Source: Massilia timonae CCUG 45783 (GTDB lineage Bacteria > Pseudomonadota > Gammaproteobacteria > Burkholderiales > Burkholderiaceae_D). Taken from it: a DNA stretch of 64,000 nucleotides. The stretch is taken from assembly GCF_000315425.1 (NCBI RefSeq), contig NZ_JH992926.1, forward strand, positions 62,001-126,000, read 5' to 3'. A program made the translations under genes and the position numbers. Below the pieces are notes generated by a model, which was not told where the DNA came from, did no database searches, and worked only from the letters and a program-made list of their open reading frames with translations. Positions 33,446-42,336 of this stretch are shown one piece after another (within the stretch, counting starts at the first letter, position 1; every line of letters starts with the position of its first letter).

Positions 33446-34513
33446 TCAGGGAATCAGGCGTGCGGTGCGCAGGCGTGCGAACAGGTCGTGGAACGAATCG
33501 TCGGTGGCCTGGTAAGCCGTAAAGCCGAGGCGCCGGCTGTTGGCCATATCGGTCATCACCTCCAGCGGCCGGCCCAGGTCGAGGTCGGTATGCCAGGGCG
33601 AGGCCAGGCGATCCAGGTCGGCCTCGACCAGGCCGTGGCGCGCGGCGATCTCGCGCCACACGGCGTGGTCGTTCGCCATCGCGGCCTCCAAAGGCTGGAT
33701 GGCGCCGTTGAAGCCGGCCGCTTCCACGCCGAAGAAGGCGGCCAGTTTGGGCCACAGCCAGCTCCAGCGGAACACGTCGCCGTTGACGATATTGAAGGCT
33801 TCGTTGCGCGCGGCGTCGGTATCCGCCGCCCACACCAGCTGTTTGGCCAGCATGCGCGCATCGGTGACGTCCGACAGGCCATTCCACTGCGCGCTTGACC
33901 CCGGAAACTGGAAGGGGCGCCCGGTCTCCTTGCAGATGGTCGCGTACACGGCCAGGGTGGTGCCCAGGTTCATCGCATTGCCGACCGCCAGGCCGATCAC
34001 CGTGTGCGGACGGTGCACGCTCCAGGTGAAGCGGTCGCGTTCGGCCGCGGCATAGACTTCGTCTTCCTGCGCATAATAGAAATTCTCGAGCGGCAGGCGC
34101 GGCTGGCTCTCGCGCAACGGGGTGTCGGGCAGGGTGCCCGAGCTGGCATAGGCTTCGAACGGCCCCAGGTAGTGTTTGAGGCCGGTGACCAGCGCCACGT
34201 GGCGCACGCTCTTTTTTGGCGCCAGCGCATCGAGCAGGTTGCGCACCAGGCCGGCATTGACGCGGATGTTCTCGGCTTCGGTGTCCTGGCGCATCCAGGT
34301 GGTGATGAAGACGTGGGTCGGCGCGACGTCGGCCAGCGCGGCGCCCAGCGCTGCCGGGTCGAGCAGGTCGGCCGCCACGTGGCGTACGGCGGGCAGGTCT
34401 TGCGGCGCGCGGCGCGACAGGCCGAACACGTCCCAGCCCGCGGCCAGCAGTTCGCGTGCCACGTGGTTGCCGCCGATGCCGGTGACGCCGACGACCAGTG
34501 CGGTTCGTTTCAT
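33446..34513 (-). CDS. PRISE-type short-chain reductase
   Basis: This 355-aa cytoplasmic NAD(P)-dependent protein has the nucleotide-binding start ALVVGVTGIGGNHVARELL and the motifs of the extended SDR branch known from progesterone 5-beta-reductase/iridoid synthase enzymes, with Lys in TGLKHYLG and Tyr in ENFYYAQED. PRISE enzymes reduce conjugated enones; the bacterial substrate is not known. The ATG at 34513 starts the Rossmann fold, and the upstream in-frame extension is not needed. A strong hairpin terminator for the next gene lies just upstream. Confidence 0.82.
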   Translation of the reverse strand: MKRTALVVGVTGIGGNHVARELLAAGWDVFGLSRRAPQDLPAVRHVAADLLDPAALGAALADVAPTHVFITTWMRQDTEAENIRVNAGLVRNLLDALAPKKSVRHVALVTGLKHYLGPFEAYASSGTLPDTPLRESQPRLPLENFYYAQEDEVYAAAERDRFTWSVHRPHTVIGLAVGNAMNLGTTLAVYATICKETGRPFQFPGSSAQWNGLSDVTDARMLAKQLVWAADTDAARNEAFNIVNGDVFRWSWLWPKLAAFFGVEAAGFNGAIQPLEAAMANDHAVWREIAARHGLVEADLDRLASPWHTDLDLGRPLEVMTDMANSRRLGFTAYQATDDSFHDLFARLRTARLIP

Positions 34514-34587
34514 GTGTTGACTCCCGATGTGACAATTGGCCCTCATTCTACCGGCTGGCGGAAATCGACGTTGCAGGCTCAATGCAA

Positions 34588-34617
34588 ACGGGGCGCCGCA
34601 TCGCTGCGGCGCCCCGT
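34588..34617 (-). terminator. Terminator hairpin of the siderophore receptor gene
   Basis: A perfect 13-bp GC-rich stem (ACGGGGCGCCGCA with its complement) with the loop TCGC lies 22 bases after the receptor stop. On the minus strand it is followed only by a short TTTGCATTG tract. Confidence 0.65.
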
Positions 34618-34638
34618 CGGGGTCAGCGCTTCAGGACA

Positions 34639-36864
34639 TCAGAAGCGGTAACGCAGGGTCAGCGAGGTGTTGCGCGGCGCACCGTAGGTGAGCTGGTTGA
34701 AGGCCGAGAACATCGCGAAGTGGGTCTCGTCGGTCGCGTTGCTGACGTTGAGCTGGGCCGACAGCTGCTTGGTGAAGTCGTAGCGCGCCATCAGGTTGAC
34801 CAGGGCGAACGAATCCTGCTCGATGCGGCCGTCGATGCCAGGGGCCACGGTGCCGTCGATCGTGTAGGTGCTGCCTTCCCAGTTGACGCCGCCACCGATG
34901 GTGAGCTTGCTCCACGCGCCCGGCAGGCGGTAGGAAGCGAAGGCGCGCAGGGTTTTGCGCGGGTAGATCGAGTTGAAGTCGATGCCGGTCGCATCCTTGG
35001 CGCGGAAGATCGCGTAGCCGATGCTGGCGTTCAGGCCAGAGACGATCTCGCCCGAGACGTCCAGTTCGATGCCCTTGCTGGTGGCGCCGTCCGCAGCGCG
35101 GTAATAGGTCTCTTCCAGCAGTGGGCCGGTGGGGCCGTCACGATCGATACGGCCGGCGGCCTGGCCCAGCTTGTCCTGCTTCAGGTGGAACACGGCCAGC
35201 GAAGCGTTCACGCGGCGGTCGAAGAACTCGCCCTTGATGCCGGCCTCGCTCGCCTTGCCCTCGATCGGGTCGAGCAGGTTGTTGGACAGGTCGCGCAGGT
35301 TCTGCGGCTGGAAGATGCTGGTGTGGCTGGCGTACAGCGAATAGGTGTCGTTCAGGTCGAACACCAGGCCGGCGTACGGCGTGATCTCGTTCGAGTGCTT
35401 GATCTCGTACGAGGCTTCCCACGCGCCGCCGCCTGACTTCTCGTACTTGGTCACGCGCGCGCCGACGATGGCCTTGAGGCGGTCGGTAAGCGAGAAGCGC
35501 GCCATGCCGTACAGGCCTTGCTGGGTCGTTTCGCTGTCTTGATAACGGGCTTGTGCGCCCCAGGTCGGGACCGGGTAGGCAGCCGGATTCCAGGTGTTGA
35601 AGTTGTCGACCGGCGGCGCCACGCCTTCGGGCAGGCCAGGGAACTGCGCCAGGCGGTTGTTCGAATAGAAGTCGGTCTTGGCATGCAGGTAGCCGATGGC
35701 TGCCTGGTGCTCGCGGCCGAAGGCCGAGAACGGGCCGCTGGCGTGGATGCCGAAGTCCTTCTGCTTGGTCTGGATGACGTAGGAGCCGGCGAAGGTGCCG
35801 ATGCCGGCGCCGGTCACGCGATCCGGCACGCCCGACAGGTACAGCAGGCGCGAATCGCCGTCGCGGGTGGCGTCGGTATAGGTGAAGCGCAGGTTCCAGC
35901 CGTTGTCGAAGCGGTGCTCGTAGTCGGCGAAGAAGTTGTCGTACTGGTTGTCGTAGCCGGCCCATGGGGTGCCGGTGGTCAGGGAGCGGTCTTCAGGGAT
36001 GACCGAGCCATCGGTGTAGCGGTACGGCAGGCCGCCCCACATCGGGCCACGTGGGCTCATCTTCTGGCGGCTGAAGCCGGCCGAGAAGGTGCCGTCGCGG
36101 CCGATGTCGGCTTCGATCGTGCCGTAGAAGGTGCGGTCCTTGTTCTCCAGGTGCTGGACCCAGCTTTCGCCTTCGCCGTATTCGCCGACGAAGCGGCCGC
36201 GTACGCTGCCCGATTCGTTCAGCGGGGTCGAGACGTCGGCCATGATGTGGCGCTGGTCCCAGCGGCCGACGGTGGCTTCGATACGGCCGGCCAGCTTCTT
36301 GCTGAAGGCGCGCTTGCGCACCAGGTTCAGCGCGGCCGATGGCGTGCCGGCGCCGGTCATCAGGCCGGTCGCGCCGCGCACCACTTCGACGCGGTCGTAC
36401 AGGGCCAGGCTGCCCAGCACCTCGCCGGCGCTCCAGGCGGCGTCCCAGGTGGTCGGGATGTTGTCGATCTGCAAGTTGGTGACTTCGAAGCCGCGCGCCG
36501 TGAAGCTGCCGCGGTGGGTCTCGTACTGGTTGACCGAGACGCCGGTGACGTTGTTGACGACGTCGGTGATGGTGAGCAGGCCCTGGTCTTCGATACGCTG
36601 CTGGGTGATGACCGAGACCGATTGCGGGGTGTCGCGCAGCGACATGTCGAGCGGGGTCGCGGTGCGGGTGCGGCCGATGGTGTACGAGCCGACGTCGTCG
36701 GCCAGTTTCTGGGCCTGCACCTGCACCTGGGGCATCGAGGTGGTGCCGGCGGCGGTGTTGCTCTCGGTGGACTGCGCTTGAGCGATGAACGGGAGCGCGA
36801 GGCCCACACAGACCGTCAGGGTCTTCAATTTACGGCTTCCGTTGGCGCTGACCTGCTTTTCCAT
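34639..36864 (-). CDS. TonB-dependent siderophore receptor
   Basis: This 741-aa outer-membrane receptor has a signal peptide ending near IAQAQS, a TonB box region (MPQVQVQAQ), and a plug with SLRDTPQSVSVITQQRIEDQ, the hallmark of the FpvA/FhuE siderophore class. A 22-strand barrel ends in LRYRF. The ATG at 36864 is preceded by AGGAAAA. A Fur-box-like palindrome sits 88 bases upstream of the start, so it is probably iron-repressed. The ligand is unknown; no siderophore synthesis genes lie in the window. Confidence 0.92.
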   Translation of the reverse strand: MEKQVSANGSRKLKTLTVCVGLALPFIAQAQSTESNTAAGTTSMPQVQVQAQKLADDVGSYTIGRTRTATPLDMSLRDTPQSVSVITQQRIEDQGLLTITDVVNNVTGVSVNQYETHRGSFTARGFEVTNLQIDNIPTTWDAAWSAGEVLGSLALYDRVEVVRGATGLMTGAGTPSAALNLVRKRAFSKKLAGRIEATVGRWDQRHIMADVSTPLNESGSVRGRFVGEYGEGESWVQHLENKDRTFYGTIEADIGRDGTFSAGFSRQKMSPRGPMWGGLPYRYTDGSVIPEDRSLTTGTPWAGYDNQYDNFFADYEHRFDNGWNLRFTYTDATRDGDSRLLYLSGVPDRVTGAGIGTFAGSYVIQTKQKDFGIHASGPFSAFGREHQAAIGYLHAKTDFYSNNRLAQFPGLPEGVAPPVDNFNTWNPAAYPVPTWGAQARYQDSETTQQGLYGMARFSLTDRLKAIVGARVTKYEKSGGGAWEASYEIKHSNEITPYAGLVFDLNDTYSLYASHTSIFQPQNLRDLSNNLLDPIEGKASEAGIKGEFFDRRVNASLAVFHLKQDKLGQAAGRIDRDGPTGPLLEETYYRAADGATSKGIELDVSGEIVSGLNASIGYAIFRAKDATGIDFNSIYPRKTLRAFASYRLPGAWSKLTIGGGVNWEGSTYTIDGTVAPGIDGRIEQDSFALVNLMARYDFTKQLSAQLNVSNATDETHFAMFSAFNQLTYGAPRNTSLTLRYRF

Positions 36865-36952
36865 CTTTTTTCCTGTTTTTAACGATGAGTGGGTGGCTGA
36901 CCAGCGCTCGAGGAGCACATGTCTACCTATGACGAATAAATGCGACTACGAA

Positions 36953-36967
36953 TGATAACGATTCTCA
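36953..36967. promoter_or_regulatory. Fur box
   Basis: TGATAACGATTCTCA matches the 7-1-7 Fur consensus (TGATAAT-N-ATTATCA) at 12 of 14 arm positions. It lies upstream of the siderophore receptor gene and supports iron-dependent repression. Confidence 0.75.
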
Positions 36968-37115
36968 TCTATTTATGTCAATGTATGGCGATTGCATTGT
37001 TTAGTTATCGGAAGAATTGTGCAGTTGCGTGGATAGTATTGGCAGCGATCGGGGCTGTATCTGGATGAGCGAAGGGGCTAAGCTGGCGTCACTTCAGAAA
37101 CCGAAAGGACATCAA

Positions 37116-37517
37116 ATGGACAAACCAGAATTCTTCGTCACCCCGGGCTACGGCGAGATGTTCTACAAGAAGCTGGGCTATTCTCAGGCCGTGAAGGTAG
37201 GGAACCGCGTCGAGATATCGGGCCAGGGCGGCTGGACCGACGAGCTGCAGTTCCCGGACCGGCTCGAGGACGAGATCGAACTGGCCTTCAAGAACGTCGA
37301 GCGCGTGCTGGCGGCGGCCGGCGCCAGCTGGGAGCACGTGATCCACGTGAATTCCTACCACGTGGGCGGCTTTCCTCCCGAGACCAACGAGACGATGGCA
37401 AGGCTGTTCCGCAAGTACATGCCAAACCGGGCGCCGATCTGGACCGAGCTGGGTGTGGCCGAGCTCGGCGCCCCAGGCATGCGGATCGAGATCCGGGTGA
37501 CCGCGATCATCGAGTGA
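37116..37517 (+). CDS. RidA-family protein
   Basis: This 133-aa protein of the YjgF/YER057c/UK114 (RidA) fold has VEISGQGGWT near residue 32, AFKNVERVLAAAGASWEHVIHVNSY, and a C-terminal MRIEIRVTAIIE with the conserved Arg that binds carboxylates in imine/enamine deaminases. Family members hydrolyse reactive imines or act in catabolic pathways. The ATG at 37116 follows GAAAGGAC; the upstream extension is unlikely. It is convergent with the LysR gene. Confidence 0.88.
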   Translation: MDKPEFFVTPGYGEMFYKKLGYSQAVKVGNRVEISGQGGWTDELQFPDRLEDEIELAFKNVERVLAAAGASWEHVIHVNSYHVGGFPPETNETMARLFRKYMPNRAPIWTELGVAELGAPGMRIEIRVTAIIE

Positions 37518-37538
37518 TCGTCATGGCGCCAGGGCGCG

Positions 37539-38426
37539 TTAGTCGCGGAAGGTGTCGATCAGCCAGTCGACGAACACCGTCAGCCGCGCGTTCTGGTGGC
37601 GGTTCGGCGGGTACAGGATGTGGAAGGGCATGGCGGGACGGTTCCAGTCCTGCAGGATCGGCACCAGCTCGCCGGCGTCGATCGCAGGCTGCACCATCCG
37701 CGTGAAATGCTGGCCGATGCCCATGCCGGCTCGCAGCAATGCCAGCAGGCCATTGCCATCATTGGTGGCCAATTCGCTGGCCTCGATGTCCAGGCGTTCA
37801 CCGCCGCGTTCGAAGACCAGCGGATTCGGCTTTGTAGTGGCTGCAAAGAAGTAACCAAGGCGCACGTGCTGATCGAGGTCGGCCGGTGTGCGTGGCGTCC
37901 CCGCCCGTGCCAGATAGGCGGGCGACGCATAGGTGCCGTAGTGCAGGTCGAGCAGCTTGCGGCCGACCATCGACCTCTCTTGCAGTTCGCCGGCGCGGAT
38001 CACGCAGTCGACGCCTTCGCCGACGATATTCGCGGGGCGGTCGCTGACGCCGAGCGCCAGGGTGATGTCCGGGTATTCGTGGTGGAAGGCGGGTAGTGCG
38101 GGAATCAGGAGCGAAGTCGAGAACGAGGCCGGGGCGTCGATCCGGAGATGGCCGTGCGGCTTGCGCTTCTGACCGCGCATGGCGTGGTCCATCGCGTCCA
38201 GCTCGACGAGCAGGCGGCTGGCTTGCTGGTAATACTCGACGCCTTCGGCGGTCGCGGCGACCGTGCGCGTGGTGCGGTGGAGCAGTTTGTTGCCGAGGTG
38301 CGTTTCGAGGTCGCCGACCAGCTTGCTGACCGTGGAGCGAGGCAGGCCCAGCTGGTCGGAGGCGCGGCTGAAGGAGCCGGTGTCGATCACGCGGACGAAG
38401 GCGCGCATGGCCAGGAGCTGGTTCAT
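37539..38426 (-). CDS. LysR-family transcriptional regulator
   Basis: This 295-aa regulator has an N-terminal winged helix-turn-helix (FSRASDQLGLPRSTVSKLVGDLETHLGNKLL) and a substrate-binding domain from about residue 90. It belongs to the CrgA/DsdC-like group that often controls a neighbouring gene. Its target is not obvious: both neighbours are separated from it by 20 bp (convergent RidA) and 216 bp (divergent vgrG). The start has no good ribosome-binding site, but matches the family start. Confidence 0.9.
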   Translation of the reverse strand: MNQLLAMRAFVRVIDTGSFSRASDQLGLPRSTVSKLVGDLETHLGNKLLHRTTRTVAATAEGVEYYQQASRLLVELDAMDHAMRGQKRKPHGHLRIDAPASFSTSLLIPALPAFHHEYPDITLALGVSDRPANIVGEGVDCVIRAGELQERSMVGRKLLDLHYGTYASPAYLARAGTPRTPADLDQHVRLGYFFAATTKPNPLVFERGGERLDIEASELATNDGNGLLALLRAGMGIGQHFTRMVQPAIDAGELVPILQDWNRPAMPFHILYPPNRHQNARLTVFVDWLIDTFRD

Positions 38427-38642
38427 GGGTGGCGATGGATTTTAGGGATGTCCATGGGGGGATTATCCACGAAGCTGGATAGTGTCAGGAATCTCCGTAG
38501 CATGCACGGAAAGGTGCGTCCGCGATTGCATGAGTTTTCTCAAGAGCACCTTCTCGCATGTCGCGTGTAATTCCCGATGTTTCCCGCGCTCCATGTAGAC
38601 ATCGGAAGTTCTCCGCGGTCATGGGCGCTGCACGGAGGGCTC

Positions 38643-41450
38643 ATGCCGAAACCTGGGAATGCCGCGCTTGCCTCACTCATTCGCTTCACACAAGATACCC
38701 GCCTGCTCGCGCTGCACACGCCGGCCGGTCCCGAACTGCTGGCCGAATGCGCGCGCGGAGAGGAAGCGATCAGCGCCGGATTCCGTTTCAGAATCGATGC
38801 GCTGTCGACTGATTCCCATTTGTCCTTGCGTAGCCTGCTCGGTCAGCCGGTGCTGTTGCAGTTGCTCACCGCTGAATCGCGCGACAGCCATCGCGCCTTT
38901 CATGGGCACGTAACGGCGGCCGAGCTGGCCGGATCGGATGGCGGCTTTGCACGATACCTGTTGACCGTTGAGCCATGGACCGCCTTCATGGCGCTTGGGC
39001 GCGACAGCAGGGTCTTCCAGGATATGGACGTCATCGAGATTCTCGAAACCATATTCAGGCGATACCAGGGCAAGGCAAGACTGGATCCTGCGTGGAGGAT
39101 CGAGGTAGCCGATCGGGCTGTTTACCCGAGACGGAGCCTGACCACCCAGTATCAGGAGAGCGACCTGGCGTTCGTCGAGCGCCTTCTGCACGAGGAGGGG
39201 CTGTTCCACTACTTCGAGCACGAAGGCAATCCAGGCAGCCCGTCGCGCGGGAAGCATACGATGGTCATCGCCGACCACAATGGGACATTCCGGCGCAACA
39301 GGCGGGCGCGCGTGGAATTTACCCAGCCTGGCGCGGTCATGAAGGCCGACAGCATCGATCGCTGGCGCACCGAAGCGAGAATGCTTGCCAATGCGATCGA
39401 CCTGGATACCTGGGATTATCGCGCTGCCCAAACCCGGCCGGTGAACGCCGATGAATGGAATGCGGATGGGCCGCCGCTTCGCAGTCGCGATATGCCGGGG
39501 ATGTATGCGTATCCGAGCCGCGTCCAGGGCAATCGCCTTGCCGAGATCCAGCTGCAGGCCCTGCAGGCGCGCCGTGTCGTGCATGTTTGCGCCGGGACAG
39601 TGCGCACCCTGATGCCGGGAACGACATTCACCTTGCGCGGTCATGCGCTATTCGATCGCGAGAGGGATGATGAGGCGCGTACCTTTCTTGCAACTCGTGT
39701 TGTACACCTGATGCACAATAATCTGCCGGCGGAACTCCTTGGCGAGGTCACCGACCTGCTCGGCCCCGGTCCTACCGCGCGTACATTACTCGCCGACCGC
39801 GAGCTGCAAGCCGTGGGCGCCCGTAAGGTCGAGCGGCCCCTGTATCGCAATTGCGCCGAAGCGATCCTGTCCAGCATTCCGTATCGGAAAAGTAGCAAGG
39901 ATGACTCCGGCCAGTCGCTACATCCACGACCAACGGTCCAGGGGCAGCAGACGGCGATCGTGGTCGGCCCGCCGGGATCGTTGGTGCATACGGATCGGGA
40001 CCATCGCATCAAGGTTCAGTTTCACTGGCAGCGTGGGACGGTCAGCCATAGCCGCCTGGAACACCCTTCTCCCGAAGGGCATACGGGAGCGCCTGGGAAC
40101 GACTTGGCAGGCACCTGGGTAAGGGTGGTGGCTCCGGTAGCTGGGGCCAACTGGGGCGCCAGCTTCATTCCCAGGGTGGGGCAAGAGGTATTGGTCGATT
40201 TCCTGGATGGGGATATCGACCGGCCGGTGGCCATTGCGAGCCTGTACAACGGCCGTGGCCAGACGGATGCGCAGCATAACCAGGTGCATTGCGGAGCCGG
40301 ACCTGCGACCGGCAACGCGCCGCCGTGGTTCGCCGGCGAGGAAGGTGGACATGCCCATCCAGCGGTGTTGTCTGGGTTCAAGTCGCAGGCGATGGGCGCC
40401 AGCCAGCTTGGTACGGATGCCTATAGCCAGCTCGTATTCGACGACAGTCCGGGCCAGTCCGGTCTCGGCCTGCAGCGGCACCAGCGTGCGCATGATGGCA
40501 TGGCCGAGCTCAATCTCGGCTATTTGCGGCACCGGGCCGACAACCAGCGACTGGCAACGGTTGGCGCCGGCGCCGAGCTCAAGACCGCGCATGCCGCCGC
40601 ACTCAGGGCAGGAGACGGCCTGCTGCTCGCCGCCGGTATCCAGGACGGCGCACGCCAGCAATTGGGTTCGGCCGCGAGCGGGCAGATCGAGCAGTGTTGC
40701 CAGTTGCAGGACGATTTGGCCGAGCGTGCCCGCGGCCATCAGGCGGTGCTTTCCGGTGAACCGTCGCGAGATGCCTTGCCGGCGCTGGCGGCGATGCGCC
40801 AGACCGCCAAGGCGCTGGCTGGCACGGCGGCGGGGAGATCCGGTTCCGATGGCGGCGACGCGTGCCGCGCGACGGCCTATGGTGAAGCCCTCTTGCAGGT
40901 CTGGAGTCCGGCGGGCATTGTCGCGGTCTCGCCAGCGAATGTCATTCTGGCGGCGGAGCAGACGGGATCGCTGACAGCGGGAGGAGACGTCGGCGTCGTC
41001 GCGCAGGGGAATATGTCGGTCATGGCGGTCGCCGGCATCAGCCTCTTCAGCTACGGCAAGGTGGACGACAAGGCGCGCCCGCTTCAGGAAACGGGAATGA
41101 AGTTTCACGCGGCTAGTGGTCGCCTGAGTTTGCAGAGTCAATCCGCGGCGAGCCGGTTCGTTGCCGATAAGTCGATCTCGGTCGCCAGTATTGCCAAGTC
41201 GGTGACGGTGCGCGCACCGAAGAAGCACGTGTTGTTGACAGCCCAGGGCGCCTGCATCCGCCTGGAGGGAGGAAATATCGAAGTGCATGCCCCCGGCAAG
41301 GTCGAGTTCAAGGCCGGCAAGAAGGAGTTGGGCGGCCCCCAGAAAGCAACCTCCGAGGTGAAGCTGCCGCAGCCTGGGGAGCTGAAACTGTGTGAGATGC
41401 GTGCGGCGGGCGCCGCTTCGGCAGGGGACGGCATCGTGCCGGTCTCTTGA
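38643..41450 (+). CDS. vgrG: Type VI secretion spike protein VgrG
   Basis: This 935-aa spike protein has an N-terminal gp27-like domain (YQESDLAFVERLLHEEGLFHYFEHE near residue 180), a gp5-like OB fold with DRDHRIKVQFHWQRG near residue 450 and WVRVVAPVAGANWGASFIPRVGQEVLVDFLDGD near 500. A DUF2345 beta-helix extension (about 610-880) follows. It would tip the T6SS tube and carry the effector encoded downstream. The ATG at 38643 has GGAGG four to five bases upstream; an earlier ATG at 38577 would add 22 residues. No T6SS structural genes lie in the window, so this is an orphan vgrG cluster. Confidence 0.93.
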   Translation: MPKPGNAALASLIRFTQDTRLLALHTPAGPELLAECARGEEAISAGFRFRIDALSTDSHLSLRSLLGQPVLLQLLTAESRDSHRAFHGHVTAAELAGSDGGFARYLLTVEPWTAFMALGRDSRVFQDMDVIEILETIFRRYQGKARLDPAWRIEVADRAVYPRRSLTTQYQESDLAFVERLLHEEGLFHYFEHEGNPGSPSRGKHTMVIADHNGTFRRNRRARVEFTQPGAVMKADSIDRWRTEARMLANAIDLDTWDYRAAQTRPVNADEWNADGPPLRSRDMPGMYAYPSRVQGNRLAEIQLQALQARRVVHVCAGTVRTLMPGTTFTLRGHALFDRERDDEARTFLATRVVHLMHNNLPAELLGEVTDLLGPGPTARTLLADRELQAVGARKVERPLYRNCAEAILSSIPYRKSSKDDSGQSLHPRPTVQGQQTAIVVGPPGSLVHTDRDHRIKVQFHWQRGTVSHSRLEHPSPEGHTGAPGNDLAGTWVRVVAPVAGANWGASFIPRVGQEVLVDFLDGDIDRPVAIASLYNGRGQTDAQHNQVHCGAGPATGNAPPWFAGEEGGHAHPAVLSGFKSQAMGASQLGTDAYSQLVFDDSPGQSGLGLQRHQRAHDGMAELNLGYLRHRADNQRLATVGAGAELKTAHAAALRAGDGLLLAAGIQDGARQQLGSAASGQIEQCCQLQDDLAERARGHQAVLSGEPSRDALPALAAMRQTAKALAGTAAGRSGSDGGDACRATAYGEALLQVWSPAGIVAVSPANVILAAEQTGSLTAGGDVGVVAQGNMSVMAVAGISLFSYGKVDDKARPLQETGMKFHAASGRLSLQSQSAASRFVADKSISVASIAKSVTVRAPKKHVLLTAQGACIRLEGGNIEVHAPGKVEFKAGKKELGGPQKATSEVKLPQPGELKLCEMRAAGAASAGDGIVPVS

Positions 41451-41463
41451 TTTGAACGGCGCC

Positions 41464-42336
41464 ATGGCTACGCATATGAATGACTTGATCGGAGGGCATG
41501 CGTACGGCGTGGTCGACGCCACGATGCGCGCCCTGGTGCCAAAGGGGGTGCGTGTAGCACCGCTGGTGCCGCGAAGGTTGGCTGGCAGCGCCCATCTGAT
41601 GCCTGCCTTGGTCGAGCTGAAATCAGCTCGGGAATCGGCGCTGGGGGAACTTTTTGGCGGTACCGATGACACTGCCCCCGGGATGAACATCCCCGTTGTG
41701 GCGGTAATGCTGAAGACGGCGATCGGCATGGACGAAGTCGAGCGTCGCTGGAATGCCGGGCAACTCGCGTCCCCTCATAGTGGAAATCTTGTCTGGTTAA
41801 GGATGCATGACCCACGCGTCCTCCATCAGCTACTCCGTATCCTTTCGCCTGCCCAGTGTCGCCACTTGTTCGGACGGATCGACGCCATCACTTATCGGAT
41901 CGGCGGCGCATGGGTGGAGCGGAAGATTGGAGGGAGCATTCCCCAGCCTCGCCCGGACCGTGCTAATGAAGCGCCCGCGTACAGGGACTGGGCACGTATC
42001 GCCAGAATCGGGATTGTGAATCGCGCACTACGACGTGCGGACATACGGGACGCCGCTCAGCTGGATATTTGCAGTGAAGCAGCCGAAGCGGCGCTGGATC
42101 GTGGCGCCTCGCGATATGGACTGCTGGGGGCTGAGGATCTGACCGAGTTCGCGTTTCGCGCCCTGGTGTGCCGCCCCGGCTTCGATGAAGACCCCTGCGT
42201 CGCGGCCGCTATAAGGCAATACGCCTCGAACCGCAACGATTCCTATTTATCAGACCATTTCGCACTGATCGCCCCAGAGGTCTGGCGCGCCTTGCGCGAG
42301 GGCGCCTTGGTGGAAGATCGGAGAATGTCATGCTAG
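41464..42336 (+). CDS. DUF4123 T6SS effector adaptor
   Basis: This protein of about 290 aa has the DUF4123 pattern: a YGVVDATM-type start, LVWLRMHDPRVLHQLLRILSPAQCRHLFG in the middle, and a helical C-terminal half. DUF4123 proteins are chaperones that load an effector onto the cognate VgrG and are not secreted themselves. The position between vgrG and the effector, with a 7-base overlap with the effector start, fits that role. A second start (ATG 41476) is possible. Confidence 0.8.
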   Translation: MATHMNDLIGGHAYGVVDATMRALVPKGVRVAPLVPRRLAGSAHLMPALVELKSARESALGELFGGTDDTAPGMNIPVVAVMLKTAIGMDEVERRWNAGQLASPHSGNLVWLRMHDPRVLHQLLRILSPAQCRHLFGRIDAITYRIGGAWVERKIGGSIPQPRPDRANEAPAYRDWARIARIGIVNRALRRADIRDAAQLDICSEAAEAALDRGASRYGLLGAEDLTEFAFRALVCRPGFDEDPCVAAAIRQYASNRNDSYLSDHFALIAPEVWRALREGALVEDRRMSC